Shown: positions 26,318-34,701 of the stretch, one piece after another
Layout of the letters: every line of letters begins with the position of its first letter
Position numbering within the stretch: position 1 is the first letter of the stretch
Source: Eubacterium sp.
Lineage (GTDB): Bacteria; Bacillota; Clostridia; Lachnospirales; Lachnospiraceae
Assembly (NCBI GenBank): GCA_017475235.1
Contig: JAFVGA010000001.1
Coordinates: forward strand, 69,240-133,239
Reading direction: 5' to 3'
DNA: 64,000 bases
Position numbers and translations under genes: made by a program
Notes under the pieces: model-generated
Told to the model about the DNA's origin: nothing
Database searches by the model: none
The model's input: only the letters and a program-made list of their open reading frames with translations

Positions 26318-27496
26318 ATGGGCGTATTTAACGTTTCTAGTGTAAACGAAGGATTCGATTTCACACCTTCAGAACTTGATACTGTTAATGCAGACAATAT
26401 CATGATGGCAGAAAACTTCGCTGAAAAGGCCATCATGGATTCTGCAGACTACATTCAGGAACATTCAGATCTTGTAAGGCTCATGGCCGGCCAGGAAATT
26501 TCAATTACCGAAAGCGGTCAGGAAGTCGTTTATGAGGCTGCTACTCTTGAAGGTCTTGGAGAAAAATTCAAGGCTCTCATCAAGAAAGCTATCGAAAAAA
26601 TCAAGAGTCTTATTTCAAAGGTTGTCGCTGTGTTTACTAGCTGGATCAATAGCGATAAGGACTTTATTAATAAGTATTCTAAGACTTTTACTACAAACTG
26701 GGTGAAGCTTAAGAAGCTTAAGATTAAGGCTTATAAATATCATGCTGATATAAAGGCGGGTAAGCTTAGTGTTGTTTATCCGGATGATTGTCATAAGACT
26801 ATTACTCAGGCTGTATACGCAAGGTACTCTCTTCCTTCAATTACTACAAGCTCTTCAGCAGCTGAAGCAAAGGCTTTTGTTGAAGCCGTTAACAAGATAG
26901 ATACTGAGCAGAAAAACGACTATATCAGAGGTTTAGTGCTCCAAGCTATAGACGGTAAGCTTCCAGCTGACGCTTCTTCAAAAGAGCTTTCAGACGAACT
27001 TTATGAATACTGGAGAACAGGTGATTCTGCTAAAGATACAATGGATAAGAGCGATCTTGAAGCAAACGGCTATTCAGCTGCCAATATTATTTCTACTCTC
27101 CAGAACAATGAGAAGATCGTTAACGAAACCAAAAAGGGCTTTCTTAAACTAGAAAAGGCTTTAAGAAAGTGGGAAAAGGAGAATGTGGACAAGCCTCTCA
27201 AGCAAGTAACTAAATTCGAATCTGGTGCATCTCAGGAAGAAAATGAAGTAAGAACTGGTTTAGCCGCATTCTTTACTTTAGCTAGCGCAAACTGTTCTAC
27301 AGCAACAGAAGCTATTCATTCGGCTACAGGCATCTTCTTACAGCTCTGTAAGGAATATTCAAGAACATGTAAGTCAATCGCAACTAAGGTTGTAGCTATG
27401 GGTGAGAAGAGACTTGCTCAGGAAGAATCATATGACTTCGGTAACGATGATGATGGTTACAACACAAGTTATATGAACGCTGTAGTTATCAAGTAA
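26318..27496 (+). CDS. Inner-head-like protein, paralogue 2
   Basis: 392 residues beginning MGVFNVSS, 21 nt after paralogue 1 and in the same operon. The acidic N-terminal part ends at VVYEA (Glu73-Ala74), followed by a basic amphipathic helix (KFKALIKKAIEKIKSLISKV). The middle region is diverged and the C-terminus is helical, ending in an acidic/aromatic tail. The same putative propeptide length as paralogues 1 and 3 is the strongest sign that the N-terminus is cut off during head maturation. AAAGGAGG lies before the ATG. The operon appears to end at the terminator at 27520. Confidence 0.7.
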   Translation: MGVFNVSSVNEGFDFTPSELDTVNADNIMMAENFAEKAIMDSADYIQEHSDLVRLMAGQEISITESGQEVVYEAATLEGLGEKFKALIKKAIEKIKSLISKVVAVFTSWINSDKDFINKYSKTFTTNWVKLKKLKIKAYKYHADIKAGKLSVVYPDDCHKTITQAVYARYSLPSITTSSSAAEAKAFVEAVNKIDTEQKNDYIRGLVLQAIDGKLPADASSKELSDELYEYWRTGDSAKDTMDKSDLEANGYSAANIISTLQNNEKIVNETKKGFLKLEKALRKWEKENVDKPLKQVTKFESGASQEENEVRTGLAAFFTLASANCSTATEAIHSATGIFLQLCKEYSRTCKSIATKVVAMGEKRLAQEESYDFGNDDDGYNTSYMNAVVIK

Positions 27497-27519
27497 TCTA
27501 ATCAGTCATATATAAAACT

Positions 27520-27555
27520 TATCAGGATTAGGGAAACCTAATCCTGATACTTTTA
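27520..27555 (+). terminator. Intrinsic terminator between paralogues 2 and 3
   Basis: TATCAGGATTAGG and CCTAATCCTGATA form a perfect 13-bp stem with a GAAA tetraloop (27520-27549), followed by CTTTTATAAA. The short T-tract suggests partial read-through that would tune the level of paralogues 3 and 4. Confidence 0.8.
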
Positions 27556-27579
27556 TAAACGATAAGGAGGAATATGACA

Positions 27580-28749
27580 ATGGGAAGTTTATTTAATATA
27601 AACAATGTACTTGTTACTGAATCATCCTTATATGCTAATACAGCTTTAGAAGAACTTACAGAGTGTCATTACAAGAAGTCGTTTATGTCTATGGCATATG
27701 ATTATATTGCAGAGAGTACTACATTCTACTATGAACTTAACAAGAATTTTTATAAAACTGTATTAGAATCCTATGGGGATTTCTATGTTATTAACGAAGC
27801 ATTTGAAGGCTTCATCGATAAAGTAAAAGAAATCATCAAGAAGTTTCTTGAATTTATCAAGCGAGTATTCAATGAATTTATCGCTAGACTGAACGGTATG
27901 TTTAGAAGTGAAAAGTATCTCAAGAAACATCTTAAAGATCTCAATAAGTTTAATTCAGATCATGAATTCGAATATTCTGGATACGAATTTACACACATCA
28001 GAGATAGCAAACCGGATGTACTAGTATACGATCTCGTAATGGGATCGGCAGTTCCGATTGCGTCTGGCACGGTTTCACAAAGTGCTAATGGTGGCGATCT
28101 TGGTAAAAATATAAAAGATGCATATGATAAATTTAAAGATGAACTGAATGAAGATTACTACGATAAAGTTCGAGGTCATCTTATAGATGCTAATGGTGGT
28201 GTTACAGCATCGGATTTTCCTGATGAACTTTTTGCTTATTTCAGAGATGATTCTTCTGACAGAACAGAATTTACTGTAGATTCTTCTAGAGTTATCAAAG
28301 CTAAAACCGAATTCGAAAATTATCAGGATCTTAGAAAAGGCATCGAAAGAAGCAAGAAAGATATCGAACGAGAATACGAAGATACTAGAAAAGCTCTTGA
28401 AAAAGTTATCCATGTATCTGGTAAGCAAGTTGATTTATCAACAAGCAATCGTATGGCTGCTATGGCTCTGGGAATAGATGGTGCTGAAGCAGGCGAAAAG
28501 ACCAGAGACTTGGATAATGAAGTTAGCGTTAAAAATATTCAAATTTCTGGAAAGACTTCTGCCGCTGAAATAAGATCCACAATCGACTTATTTGTTAAGG
28601 CTAAAGTTTCTCAGGTTCAAATGCTTTCTAATATTCACTCACAAGTTTTCTCTGCTAAGCTCGAAGCCGCTAAAGATGAATTTATACAGAACAAGACAAT
28701 TCTGTATAGAGCTCTTTACAAAGTTCTCGGCAAACAGCAGAAGCTTTAA
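27580..28749 (+). CDS. Inner-head-like protein, paralogue 3
   Basis: 389 residues from the second ATG (27580), preferred because AAGGAGG is 9 nt upstream, whereas the first ATG at 27574 is only 3 nt from it; MGSLFNIN then aligns with MGVFSVNE and MGVFNVSS. The acidic N-terminal part ends at VINEA (Glu73-Ala74), followed by the basic amphipathic helix (KVKEIIKKFLEFIKRVFNEF). The C-terminal half is a long charged helix (around YEDTRKALEK). It has no promoter motif of its own, so it probably depends on read-through of the terminator upstream. Function as an inner-head or ejection protein is inferred from the paralogues. Confidence 0.68.
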   Translation: MGSLFNINNVLVTESSLYANTALEELTECHYKKSFMSMAYDYIAESTTFYYELNKNFYKTVLESYGDFYVINEAFEGFIDKVKEIIKKFLEFIKRVFNEFIARLNGMFRSEKYLKKHLKDLNKFNSDHEFEYSGYEFTHIRDSKPDVLVYDLVMGSAVPIASGTVSQSANGGDLGKNIKDAYDKFKDELNEDYYDKVRGHLIDANGGVTASDFPDELFAYFRDDSSDRTEFTVDSSRVIKAKTEFENYQDLRKGIERSKKDIEREYEDTRKALEKVIHVSGKQVDLSTSNRMAAMALGIDGAEAGEKTRDLDNEVSVKNIQISGKTSAAEIRSTIDLFVKAKVSQVQMLSNIHSQVFSAKLEAAKDEFIQNKTILYRALYKVLGKQQKL

Positions 28750-28767
28750 GAAAGGAGGATATAATAT

Positions 28768-30306
28768 ATGGATTATGTATCAATGGTTGAAAACGAAGTT
28801 TTCTTTCTTGAACAAGCTCAGAGACAGGAAGCAATGAAGCGATACATTAAAGAGTGTCAGATTCTTGCTACTGGTAAGAATATTCCTTATAAACTTAATG
28901 CTCTCAATGAAGATCTTAAGGAATCTATGACTGGGTTATGGCAGAAGATTAAGACTATCTTCACTAGAATCTGGCTTAAGTTCTTAGAGAATCTCGATAG
29001 ATTCGTTAAGTCTGATGCTGATTATCTTAAATCATACCAGAATATTATCCTCAATAAGAAAGCACCAGATGTAAACTGGACTATGCCTGATTACGATACT
29101 CTCAGAAAAAGATGCTATGCTGGTACTCCAGACTTCAATCAGTATATAGATCCAGCATTCATAAAGGATATGGCTGATGGAGCTATCAAAGCGACAAACA
29201 ATGAAAACGCTGATGAATTAAAAGACGGATGGAAATTCGCAATTCATGCTAGATTCTGTAAAGTAGACGGTATTAAGGAAAACCTTTCAAAAGACGATGA
29301 TTTTAACGCTATCGTAAAAGAGTATTTTTCTGGCGGAGAAGATCAGGATTTTGCAGCCGATTCACTCAATATGACTGATCTATACAACACCTGTTATTCT
29401 TCAGAAACAATTATTTCCGAACTCAAGAAGACACAGGTAAAGTATAATAAGTGGATTGAAGACGTAGAGCGTACATTTAATGCTAAATATAAAGAAATGA
29501 ATGCGCTTGTTGAAAAAGAAAAGGCTGCAAATGCATCTGCAGAGGCATCAAGCGAAAAAGCTGGAGAAGCTATGGCGAATGGCGATACTGAAGCGGCAAA
29601 ACAACACCTTCAGGACACTACTGCTGCTAACGATGCAGCTAAAGCATCTCGGGAAGAGATAAACAAGACTTTAGCGAATGATAAAACTTTAGCTGACGAG
29701 ACTAAGCAAAAACAAGCCGAAAGACAAGTACAGAATCATTCATACAATTTATATTCAGCTGTTTATAATACCGTATTATCCGAAGCTAAGGTGTCTTCTA
29801 ACGGCTCTTCAGACTCGTCTTCTTCGGGTGGAGGTCCAGTAAAAGGCAATTCTTCTAATGATACAGCAAATAAGGGTGTATCAACAGCACCTGTAAATTC
29901 ACAAGCCAAAAGTGCGGCCGAAGCATCTAGAAAAGTTCAGGCTGCTAAAGCTGCTGATACCGCTACCGGAGCTGGTATTGCTGCGCATAACAAAGCTGTA
30001 GAAAATGGTGGATTAGATGAATCTAAACTCCAAGAATTCTCTACTAATGTAACTACATACTCCACTATAGCCACAGAGACTATCACTACTATATTTGGAG
30101 CTAAGTGTAATGGTATCACTAAGATGCGTAATGATTATATGCAGATTATTAGATATCACGTTAAGTATTGGCTCGGTAAACCGGATGATTCTGATGATAA
30201 CGTTAAAACTCAGACCGCCACACCTAGCCCTAACATCAAGCAGGCTGCTTCGATTAATACAAATAATAACACCAAAACACCTGGAATCAATGAGAATCCT
30301 GCATAA
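28768..30306 (+). CDS. Inner-head-like protein, paralogue 4 (diverged)
   Basis: 512 residues, 18 nt after paralogue 3 with AAAGGAGG. It keeps the layout of a short acidic N-terminus, then an amphipathic aromatic-rich helix (GLWQKIKTIFTRIWLKFLEN, about residues 56-75), but lacks the I-N-E-A site; the nearest equivalent is LNED near residue 48. An Ala/Lys/Glu-rich coiled coil spans about residues 235-320, a Gly/Ser-rich linker follows, and the tail is disordered and Thr/Asn-rich. It is the largest and least conserved member of the set. The gene ends just before the bidirectional palindromic terminator at 30311. Confidence 0.62.
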   Translation: MDYVSMVENEVFFLEQAQRQEAMKRYIKECQILATGKNIPYKLNALNEDLKESMTGLWQKIKTIFTRIWLKFLENLDRFVKSDADYLKSYQNIILNKKAPDVNWTMPDYDTLRKRCYAGTPDFNQYIDPAFIKDMADGAIKATNNENADELKDGWKFAIHARFCKVDGIKENLSKDDDFNAIVKEYFSGGEDQDFAADSLNMTDLYNTCYSSETIISELKKTQVKYNKWIEDVERTFNAKYKEMNALVEKEKAANASAEASSEKAGEAMANGDTEAAKQHLQDTTAANDAAKASREEINKTLANDKTLADETKQKQAERQVQNHSYNLYSAVYNTVLSEAKVSSNGSSDSSSSGGGPVKGNSSNDTANKGVSTAPVNSQAKSAAEASRKVQAAKAADTATGAGIAAHNKAVENGGLDESKLQEFSTNVTTYSTIATETITTIFGAKCNGITKMRNDYMQIIRYHVKYWLGKPDDSDDNVKTQTATPSPNIKQAASINTNNNTKTPGINENPA

Positions 30307-30310
30307 AATT

Positions 30311-30336
30311 ATCCCGCTAGGATATCCTAGCGGGAT
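30311..30336. terminator. Palindromic bidirectional terminator between convergent genes
   Basis: A 26-bp perfect palindrome (arms ATCCCGCTAGGAT / ATCCTAGCGGGAT) lies between the plus-strand paralogue array and the minus-strand hub-like gene. The TAG stop of the minus-strand gene (30327-30329) lies inside it. Confidence 0.75.
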
Positions 30337-31580
30337 TCGATTTTTGCAAATCTGATTAAAGTACTCATCTTAAATTTGTTGTCTTGTTTTAAGAAAACTT
30401 GTTTTACATTCTGAATCAAATACTTTCCGTCGTATTCTGGATGCACTTGATTTCTTATAATATATTCTTTGTTTACCGTAAATAAACTAGCATCTAAGTC
30501 CGGCTTGTTTATATCCAAAGTAATATTTCTATTCTGTAATCCGCTTTCGATATTACTTGCTATATTAGGATTACTTGACTTGGTTATAAACAATTTAGTC
30601 TTAGCAGTATTATTCTTTGTTATATTTTCGAGTATATTCTTTGAACTTACATCTCCTGAACTGGTCAAACTGGTCACGTTGGTAACCAGTCTTTTCGTGA
30701 ATGGGTTTTTCGTGAATTTTGTGTATGTTACTGGCAAGAATATACGATAACACGAATTATCATCATCTACTATTAAACCTTGTCTTCCATGATCGAGAGA
30801 TAATAATTCGCCGATTTCGATTATCACTGTAGAGTAATCTTCGTTTTTATGCTCTACTTTATTTCCTGATTCGGAAACTATATAAGCTGAATCGTAATCC
30901 ACAAAGAATCTATAACCTGAATCATAGAATGTATAGAGATTATCATTCAAGTACTCTATATAATCAGAAACTTTAGTGACTGGAGGTATAACAACTTGAT
31001 CGAAGTTTGGATTATGCTGTAATGGTTCTATCAATAAAGGCCAGAAGTAGTCTGCTACTCGCATAAGTAAGTCGACCATAGTAATAGGTTCTATAAACAC
31101 TTTATCACCAACTATACTTCTATTGCCCCTGTTACAAGTATTGATTACCTGATTCATATTATTTACGGTATCTCTCTTTAATAGATAGAATGTGATATTT
31201 CTAAACAAGTCATTCCTATCATGTTCATCATTGTTATAATCCAATTCATTAGTATACGAGATATCTTCATCAGTCATATATATGAATAAGTCTTCTAAAA
31301 CTTTATCTCCTATATAGTCAGGATTGTTTTCATTTACTTTATACAAAGTAAGAGCCATCAGAGAGTCTTCCTGAGTTTCTATAATTCGATTGAGAATCTT
31401 TTTATCTACAGAAACAGAAAGCATTAATACTGGTTGATTCAAATCTTCAAAATTCTTATCTATAAGAATAGATCTTATATTATCCTGAGCTATCTCAGTG
31501 GTAGAATTATCTTCTGAGTCTACAAAAAATAATGTGACTCTATATGAATAATAGTCTGAAATATTGGTTACTTGAGCCAT
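30327..31580 (-). CDS. Baseplate hub-like / late control D-like protein
   Basis: 417 residues. The C-terminal segment NKEYIIRNQVHPEYDGKY with following LIQNVKQVF and STLIRFAKI matches the closing beta-domain pattern of phage hub proteins (gpD/gp27-like), in which a 'G.Y.I..V.H.f' strand pair precedes the final strand. The N-terminus is a beta-rich domain (YYSYRVTLFFVD) and the middle has an aromatic helix (MRVADYFWPLLIEPLQ). Hub proteins form the centre of the baseplate and connect tube to spike. The transcript appears to start at the AACA-N6-TA site at 31714 and to pass a terminator-like hairpin, so expression may be attenuated. No lysozyme domain is fused. The call is moderate. Confidence 0.5.
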   Translation of the reverse strand: MAQVTNISDYYSYRVTLFFVDSEDNSTTEIAQDNIRSILIDKNFEDLNQPVLMLSVSVDKKILNRIIETQEDSLMALTLYKVNENNPDYIGDKVLEDLFIYMTDEDISYTNELDYNNDEHDRNDLFRNITFYLLKRDTVNNMNQVINTCNRGNRSIVGDKVFIEPITMVDLLMRVADYFWPLLIEPLQHNPNFDQVVIPPVTKVSDYIEYLNDNLYTFYDSGYRFFVDYDSAYIVSESGNKVEHKNEDYSTVIIEIGELLSLDHGRQGLIVDDDNSCYRIFLPVTYTKFTKNPFTKRLVTNVTSLTSSGDVSSKNILENITKNNTAKTKLFITKSSNPNIASNIESGLQNRNITLDINKPDLDASLFTVNKEYIIRNQVHPEYDGKYLIQNVKQVFLKQDNKFKMSTLIRFAKIESR

Positions 31581-31603
31581 TGGATCACCGCCTTTATTTA
31601 TTC

Positions 31604-31640
31604 GTTAAAACAATATCCGTAGCCGAAACAGCTACGGATA
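31604..31640 (-). terminator. Terminator-like hairpin (possible attenuator) before the hub-like gene
   Basis: TATCCGTAGC pairs with GCTACGGATA (31614-31640). On the minus strand it is followed by TTGTTTTAACG, a moderate T-tract, only 24 nt before the ATG at 31580. It may end a short RNA from 31714 or attenuate the hub-like gene. Confidence 0.55.
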
Positions 31641-31713
31641 CTGAGTTGGATAAACGCCCTTATATTAACCAGAAAGGAGATCTAATAAGTAGCTATGGAA
31701 CCACTCATTAAAT

Positions 31714-31725
31714 TATCTCTATGTT
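31714..31725 (-). promoter_or_regulatory. Late-type promoter AACA-N6-TA
   Basis: The minus strand reads GAACATAGAGATAATT (AACA-TAGAGA-TA). No coding gene follows directly: about 70 nt of non-coding sequence leads to the hairpin at 31604-31640 and then the hub-like gene. Confidence 0.5.
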
Positions 31726-31752
31726 CTAAAAATAAACAAATGCACAAAAAAT

Positions 31753-31782
31753 ACAGGAGGAGCATAACGCTCCCCCATTTTT
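31753..31782 (-). terminator. Terminator of the 372-aa gene
   Basis: On the minus strand GGGGGAGC, loop GTTAT, GCTCCTCC is followed by TGTATTTTTTG. It lies directly after the stop codon at 31781. Confidence 0.8.
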
Positions 31783-32899
31783 ATTTGAGAAGTGTCATGA
31801 GGTCTATAAACAGACCTTTGCTGTTAAAGTACTGATCATTCAGTTGCTTCAAACCATTGTTGTCGAACAGCGTAGGCGGCAAAGCCAACTGAGATTCTGG
31901 AATCTGCATATAAACTTTATGCTTGTATGGTAAGTCAATAGAGTAGTAATTATTCAGAATGTATCTTTGTTTATACTGATACTCTGGATCATTCTCTGGT
32001 ATAACTGATTCTATATTAACTATCGGTTCAGGGTGTTCCTGAGTAATAGCTATAGCTCGTCTGAGATCGTATAAGTTTACTATACCTCTTGACTTGATTC
32101 CATATAATGAGAAGAATAAGCTCCACTGGGTTGGTAATAAAGCTTCAAGTTTACATAATGTAGTTGTAGCAATCTGAGAATTCTGAAGAGTATTCTCTAT
32201 TGCAGTTTTACCATTGATTACATATGAAGTGTCTGTTACCATTTCACCCTGAGCTTTAGGCATTGATTTTTTTGGTCTAAAGATGACTGTGTTAGTTATA
32301 AGACATAACTGATTACAGATAGGATCTTTAGTAATCACTATATTAGGAACCGGATTAGTCGGGACAAGTGTTCTGAGTATCTGGTTGTATATAGTCAATG
32401 CTGAATCTTCTGAACTCTGAATGAAGTGACAATGAGGGATGTACTGAAGAATAACCGAAGCTAACAAGAAATTAGACTTCATCCAGTTGTACTTTCCTTG
32501 CTGATTCGGATCAAACAAAGAAATCCTTAGATCATTACAATATTCTGGATAACGGTTTCTTGCAATGATGCCGCCATATTCATCTCCCGAATATACAAGA
32601 TAGAATTCTACATCTACCTTATATGATGCAATAAAAGACTTATAGTGAGCGATCATATTTATGACAGCACAGGTTATCCCGTAGTTTGGATCTATACCGG
32701 CATTAGCTTTCATCACTGATACTGCTATGTCATTCAAATCTATAAAAACGTTAATTTGTGATGATGACGCATTAGTAGTACCGAGGAATGCCGTTTTCAT
32801 CATTTTAGATAATATAGGCTTCCTAATGTAATAGCCGTACAGTACATTAGAAGCTTCACTTTTAGTAGCGAAGTCAGATGACTGTCTGTAGTTTGCCAT
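31781..32899 (-). CDS. Possible degenerate FEN/PIN-fold protein
   Basis: 372 residues. The layout recalls the 5'-3' exonuclease (FEN) fold: an N-terminal strand with acidic residues (INVFIDLNDIA, residues 49-59), a helical EDS segment (SSEDSALTIYNQIL) where FEN enzymes have their EADD cluster, and NIVITKDPICNQLCLITN, which resembles the 'i.T.D.D..QL' strand. Several of the usual metal-binding aspartates are missing, so it may be inactive or only structurally related. It is the last gene of a minus-strand group (404-aa gene, PC4-like gene, this gene), which suggests a DNA-related role, but a virion role cannot be excluded. It abuts the PC4-like gene with no gap. Confidence 0.35.
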   Translation of the reverse strand: MANYRQSSDFATKSEASNVLYGYYIRKPILSKMMKTAFLGTTNASSSQINVFIDLNDIAVSVMKANAGIDPNYGITCAVINMIAHYKSFIASYKVDVEFYLVYSGDEYGGIIARNRYPEYCNDLRISLFDPNQQGKYNWMKSNFLLASVILQYIPHCHFIQSSEDSALTIYNQILRTLVPTNPVPNIVITKDPICNQLCLITNTVIFRPKKSMPKAQGEMVTDTSYVINGKTAIENTLQNSQIATTTLCKLEALLPTQWSLFFSLYGIKSRGIVNLYDLRRAIAITQEHPEPIVNIESVIPENDPEYQYKQRYILNNYYSIDLPYKHKVYMQIPESQLALPPTLFDNNGLKQLNDQYFNSKGLFIDLMTLLK

Positions 32900-33265
32900 T
32901 TAAATCACCTCTTTAGGTCTAAACATATCTTCCATCTGAAGTGTGTGGTCGTAATGATTTGACTCTGGACCTACCACTTTATTGAGTGATATGCTGAAGT
33001 CTTCTCTCTGATGGAGAATATCCAAAAGGTCTTCTGTATCTCCAAAACCATTCTTTATGATAGCTTTAGCTAATTCTCCAGGACCTTCTGGAGTTAAGAA
33101 AGTCATCCCCTTTAACGGTACTTCTTCATTAGATTCATCCATAGTATATCTACGAACGTCTAAGCATTCTTTACCGTCTTCGGACCATTTAATTTTTTCG
33201 AATCTTGAAAACTGATTTCCTCTTTCTTCAAAGATTTCATCTATACCAAGCATTATAGGTTTCAT
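32900..33265 (-). CDS. PC4-like ssDNA-binding/coactivator-type protein
   Basis: 121 residues. The core CLDVRRYTMDES followed by VPLKGMTFLTPEGPGELA resembles the PC4/YdbC-type fold signature, in which an 'iR.w' strand leads through a turn to 'KGi.lt.e...L'. These small proteins bind single-stranded DNA and can modulate transcription. The C-terminal part (GFGDTEDLLDILHQREDF) is an extra conserved-looking helix pair. The start is at AAGGAGGT. It lies between the strong terminator of the 404-aa gene and the FEN-like gene, which begins at once after its stop. The fold assignment is by pattern memory only. Confidence 0.4.
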   Translation of the reverse strand: MKPIMLGIDEIFEERGNQFSRFEKIKWSEDGKECLDVRRYTMDESNEEVPLKGMTFLTPEGPGELAKAIIKNGFGDTEDLLDILHQREDFSISLNKVVGPESNHYDHTLQMEDMFRPKEVI

Positions 33266-33281
33266 GGCGTACCTCCTTATT

Positions 33282-33313
33282 AAAAAAAGGGGCGCCCGAG
33301 AAAAGCGCCCCTT
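33282..33313 (-). terminator. Strong terminator after the 404-aa gene
   Basis: On the minus strand AAGGGGCGC pairs with GCGCCCCTT (33287-33313) and is followed by seven T residues. A GC-rich stem with a perfect T-tract is typical behind very highly expressed genes. Confidence 0.9.
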
Positions 33314-33367
33314 AATTTTTGATGATGTTGTTTATTTATGAGTATGAAATTTCGGCCGATACAGGTA

Positions 33368-34582
33368 TTAGTATGGGTATCCTCTGTATGCAGGATTGTT
33401 AAGAACTACACGACCTGTATTTGTCTTCATGAATTTGTAGCGTTCGATTTCCATCGAAGTTGCTTCGATCTCCTTGCGATCGATTTCTTCGAGGATTATC
33501 GTAAAGCTGTTTGGATCTGTTGTTGTTGATCCGTCCGGTGCAGGAGGAGTTGTGAAGTAGTTACCGATATTTATTGAGATCTTGTTGTTTCTGATTCGTG
33601 CCAGGAACTTCTTTGAATTCTCAGTATATATCTTTTCTTTCTCCTTATCCGTTGCTCCTGCAGGGATATTTTCGAATGAGTACTCTTCTTTCTCATTGAG
33701 TGAGATGAGAGCATTTATCACCTTAGAAAGTGATACCTTTACGGTGTACTGGATTGTAACGTTTCTCATTTCTCCGTTGTTCGGGTTGACTACTCCGAGC
33801 GGATTGTTGCGCTGACCGATTACACCGTTGTTAGGATTAGCTTCAAGCTTCTCCCAACCTATTTTTCCGTTGTTTTCTCTGAAGATATCAGATACGAACG
33901 GATCAAGAACTACCTTGGTCGCCTGGTTAATCTTGAGTATATTTCCAGAAGCCATGATAGCGTTAATACCTGCAACCTGCTTTGCAAGCGGTGACGTGAT
34001 CTTAGTTGCCGCACCGTCGTCGCTTGTTACTTCGATGAGGTTGTGGAACTTGCCTTCTTCCGCTGTTTTGAGGTTTGGACTAAAAACGAGCCTACAGTCG
34101 AACAGTCCATCTTTGAAGAGATCTTTTTCTATTTCAGATCTCATGGCACGGAGACTGCTGAATGACTCTGTTGGATTGCCGAGAAATCTAACTTCGCAAT
34201 CAATATAATCTGAGAAGATTCCACTGAATGCAGAGTTGATAATTTCTCTCATCTTATCTGCTGTAATAGTTGCAGTTCTTCTTGACGGAACTACGTATGA
34301 TGGTTCGAAAACCGTCATATTCTTACCCGCTTCAAATCCCTTAACTATTCCTGATACGAGCTTTTCTTCTTCTTCGGTAACTGCCTGCTGAAGATCGATC
34401 GGCTCAGGTTCCTTAACTTCCGGCTGAACCAAATTAGACATCATTGAGAATGATGATTCTGGAGCCGGAGCAGTTGCTGTGTTTTCTGAAGCGCCATAAA
34501 CTGACACGCCTCTTCCGTTTGCTGATGATGCACCATTAATGATAGCGGACGCATCATAGGTTCTTGGATTTTCCTTTTCCAT
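33368..34582 (-). CDS. Abundant-looking protein of unknown function
   Basis: 404 residues, not recognised. The first 60 residues are Ala/Ser/Asn/Pro-rich and probably disordered; the rest is a mixed alpha/beta body (YVVPSRRTATITADKM, FKDGLFDCRLVFSPN, GNILKINQATKVVLDP) ending NNPAYRGYPY. Signs of high expression are a near-consensus AAAGGAGG, C/G-ending codons and a strong own terminator. Its upstream region (34661) carries the early-type TATATTAT motif rather than the late AACA-N6-TA motif, so it may be an abundant early protein instead of a capsid subunit. Neighbours are a PC4-like and a FEN-like gene. Capsid, decoration and ssDNA-binding roles remain open. Confidence 0.6.
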   Translation of the reverse strand: MEKENPRTYDASAIINGASSANGRGVSVYGASENTATAPAPESSFSMMSNLVQPEVKEPEPIDLQQAVTEEEEKLVSGIVKGFEAGKNMTVFEPSYVVPSRRTATITADKMREIINSAFSGIFSDYIDCEVRFLGNPTESFSSLRAMRSEIEKDLFKDGLFDCRLVFSPNLKTAEEGKFHNLIEVTSDDGAATKITSPLAKQVAGINAIMASGNILKINQATKVVLDPFVSDIFRENNGKIGWEKLEANPNNGVIGQRNNPLGVVNPNNGEMRNVTIQYTVKVSLSKVINALISLNEKEEYSFENIPAGATDKEKEKIYTENSKKFLARIRNNKISINIGNYFTTPPAPDGSTTTDPNSFTIILEEIDRKEIEATSMEIERYKFMKTNTGRVVLNNPAYRGYPY

Positions 34583-34660
34583 TTGAAAATTTCCTCCTTT
34601 AGTTAATAAGGTTATATAAAGACTTTCCGGAGAATACTTTTATATCCTCCATACTTGTCT

Positions 34661-34668
34661 ATAATATA
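34661..34668 (-). promoter_or_regulatory. Early-type promoter TATATTAT
   Basis: The minus strand reads CTGTATATTATAGACAAG, 79 nt before the ATG at 34582. Same core as the sites at 35595, 37628, 52066, 53966, 59190 and 60642. Inferred. Confidence 0.5.
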
Positions 34669-34701
34669 CAGTTATTTAAGTGTTTAGCCCTGTGTGTTTC
34701 C

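Noticed and set aside
30327-30329. Possible stop-codon recoding, as in some giant gut phages
   Set aside because: TAG ends the gene at 30327, TGA ends those at 17470 and 58390, and TAA ends most others, and frames end where families should end. Standard code fits.
31695-31835. A 46-codon plus-strand ORF preceded by AAAGGAGA
   Set aside because: Spacing to the ATG is long, and most of it lies antisense to the terminator and end of the 372-aa gene; no family resemblance.
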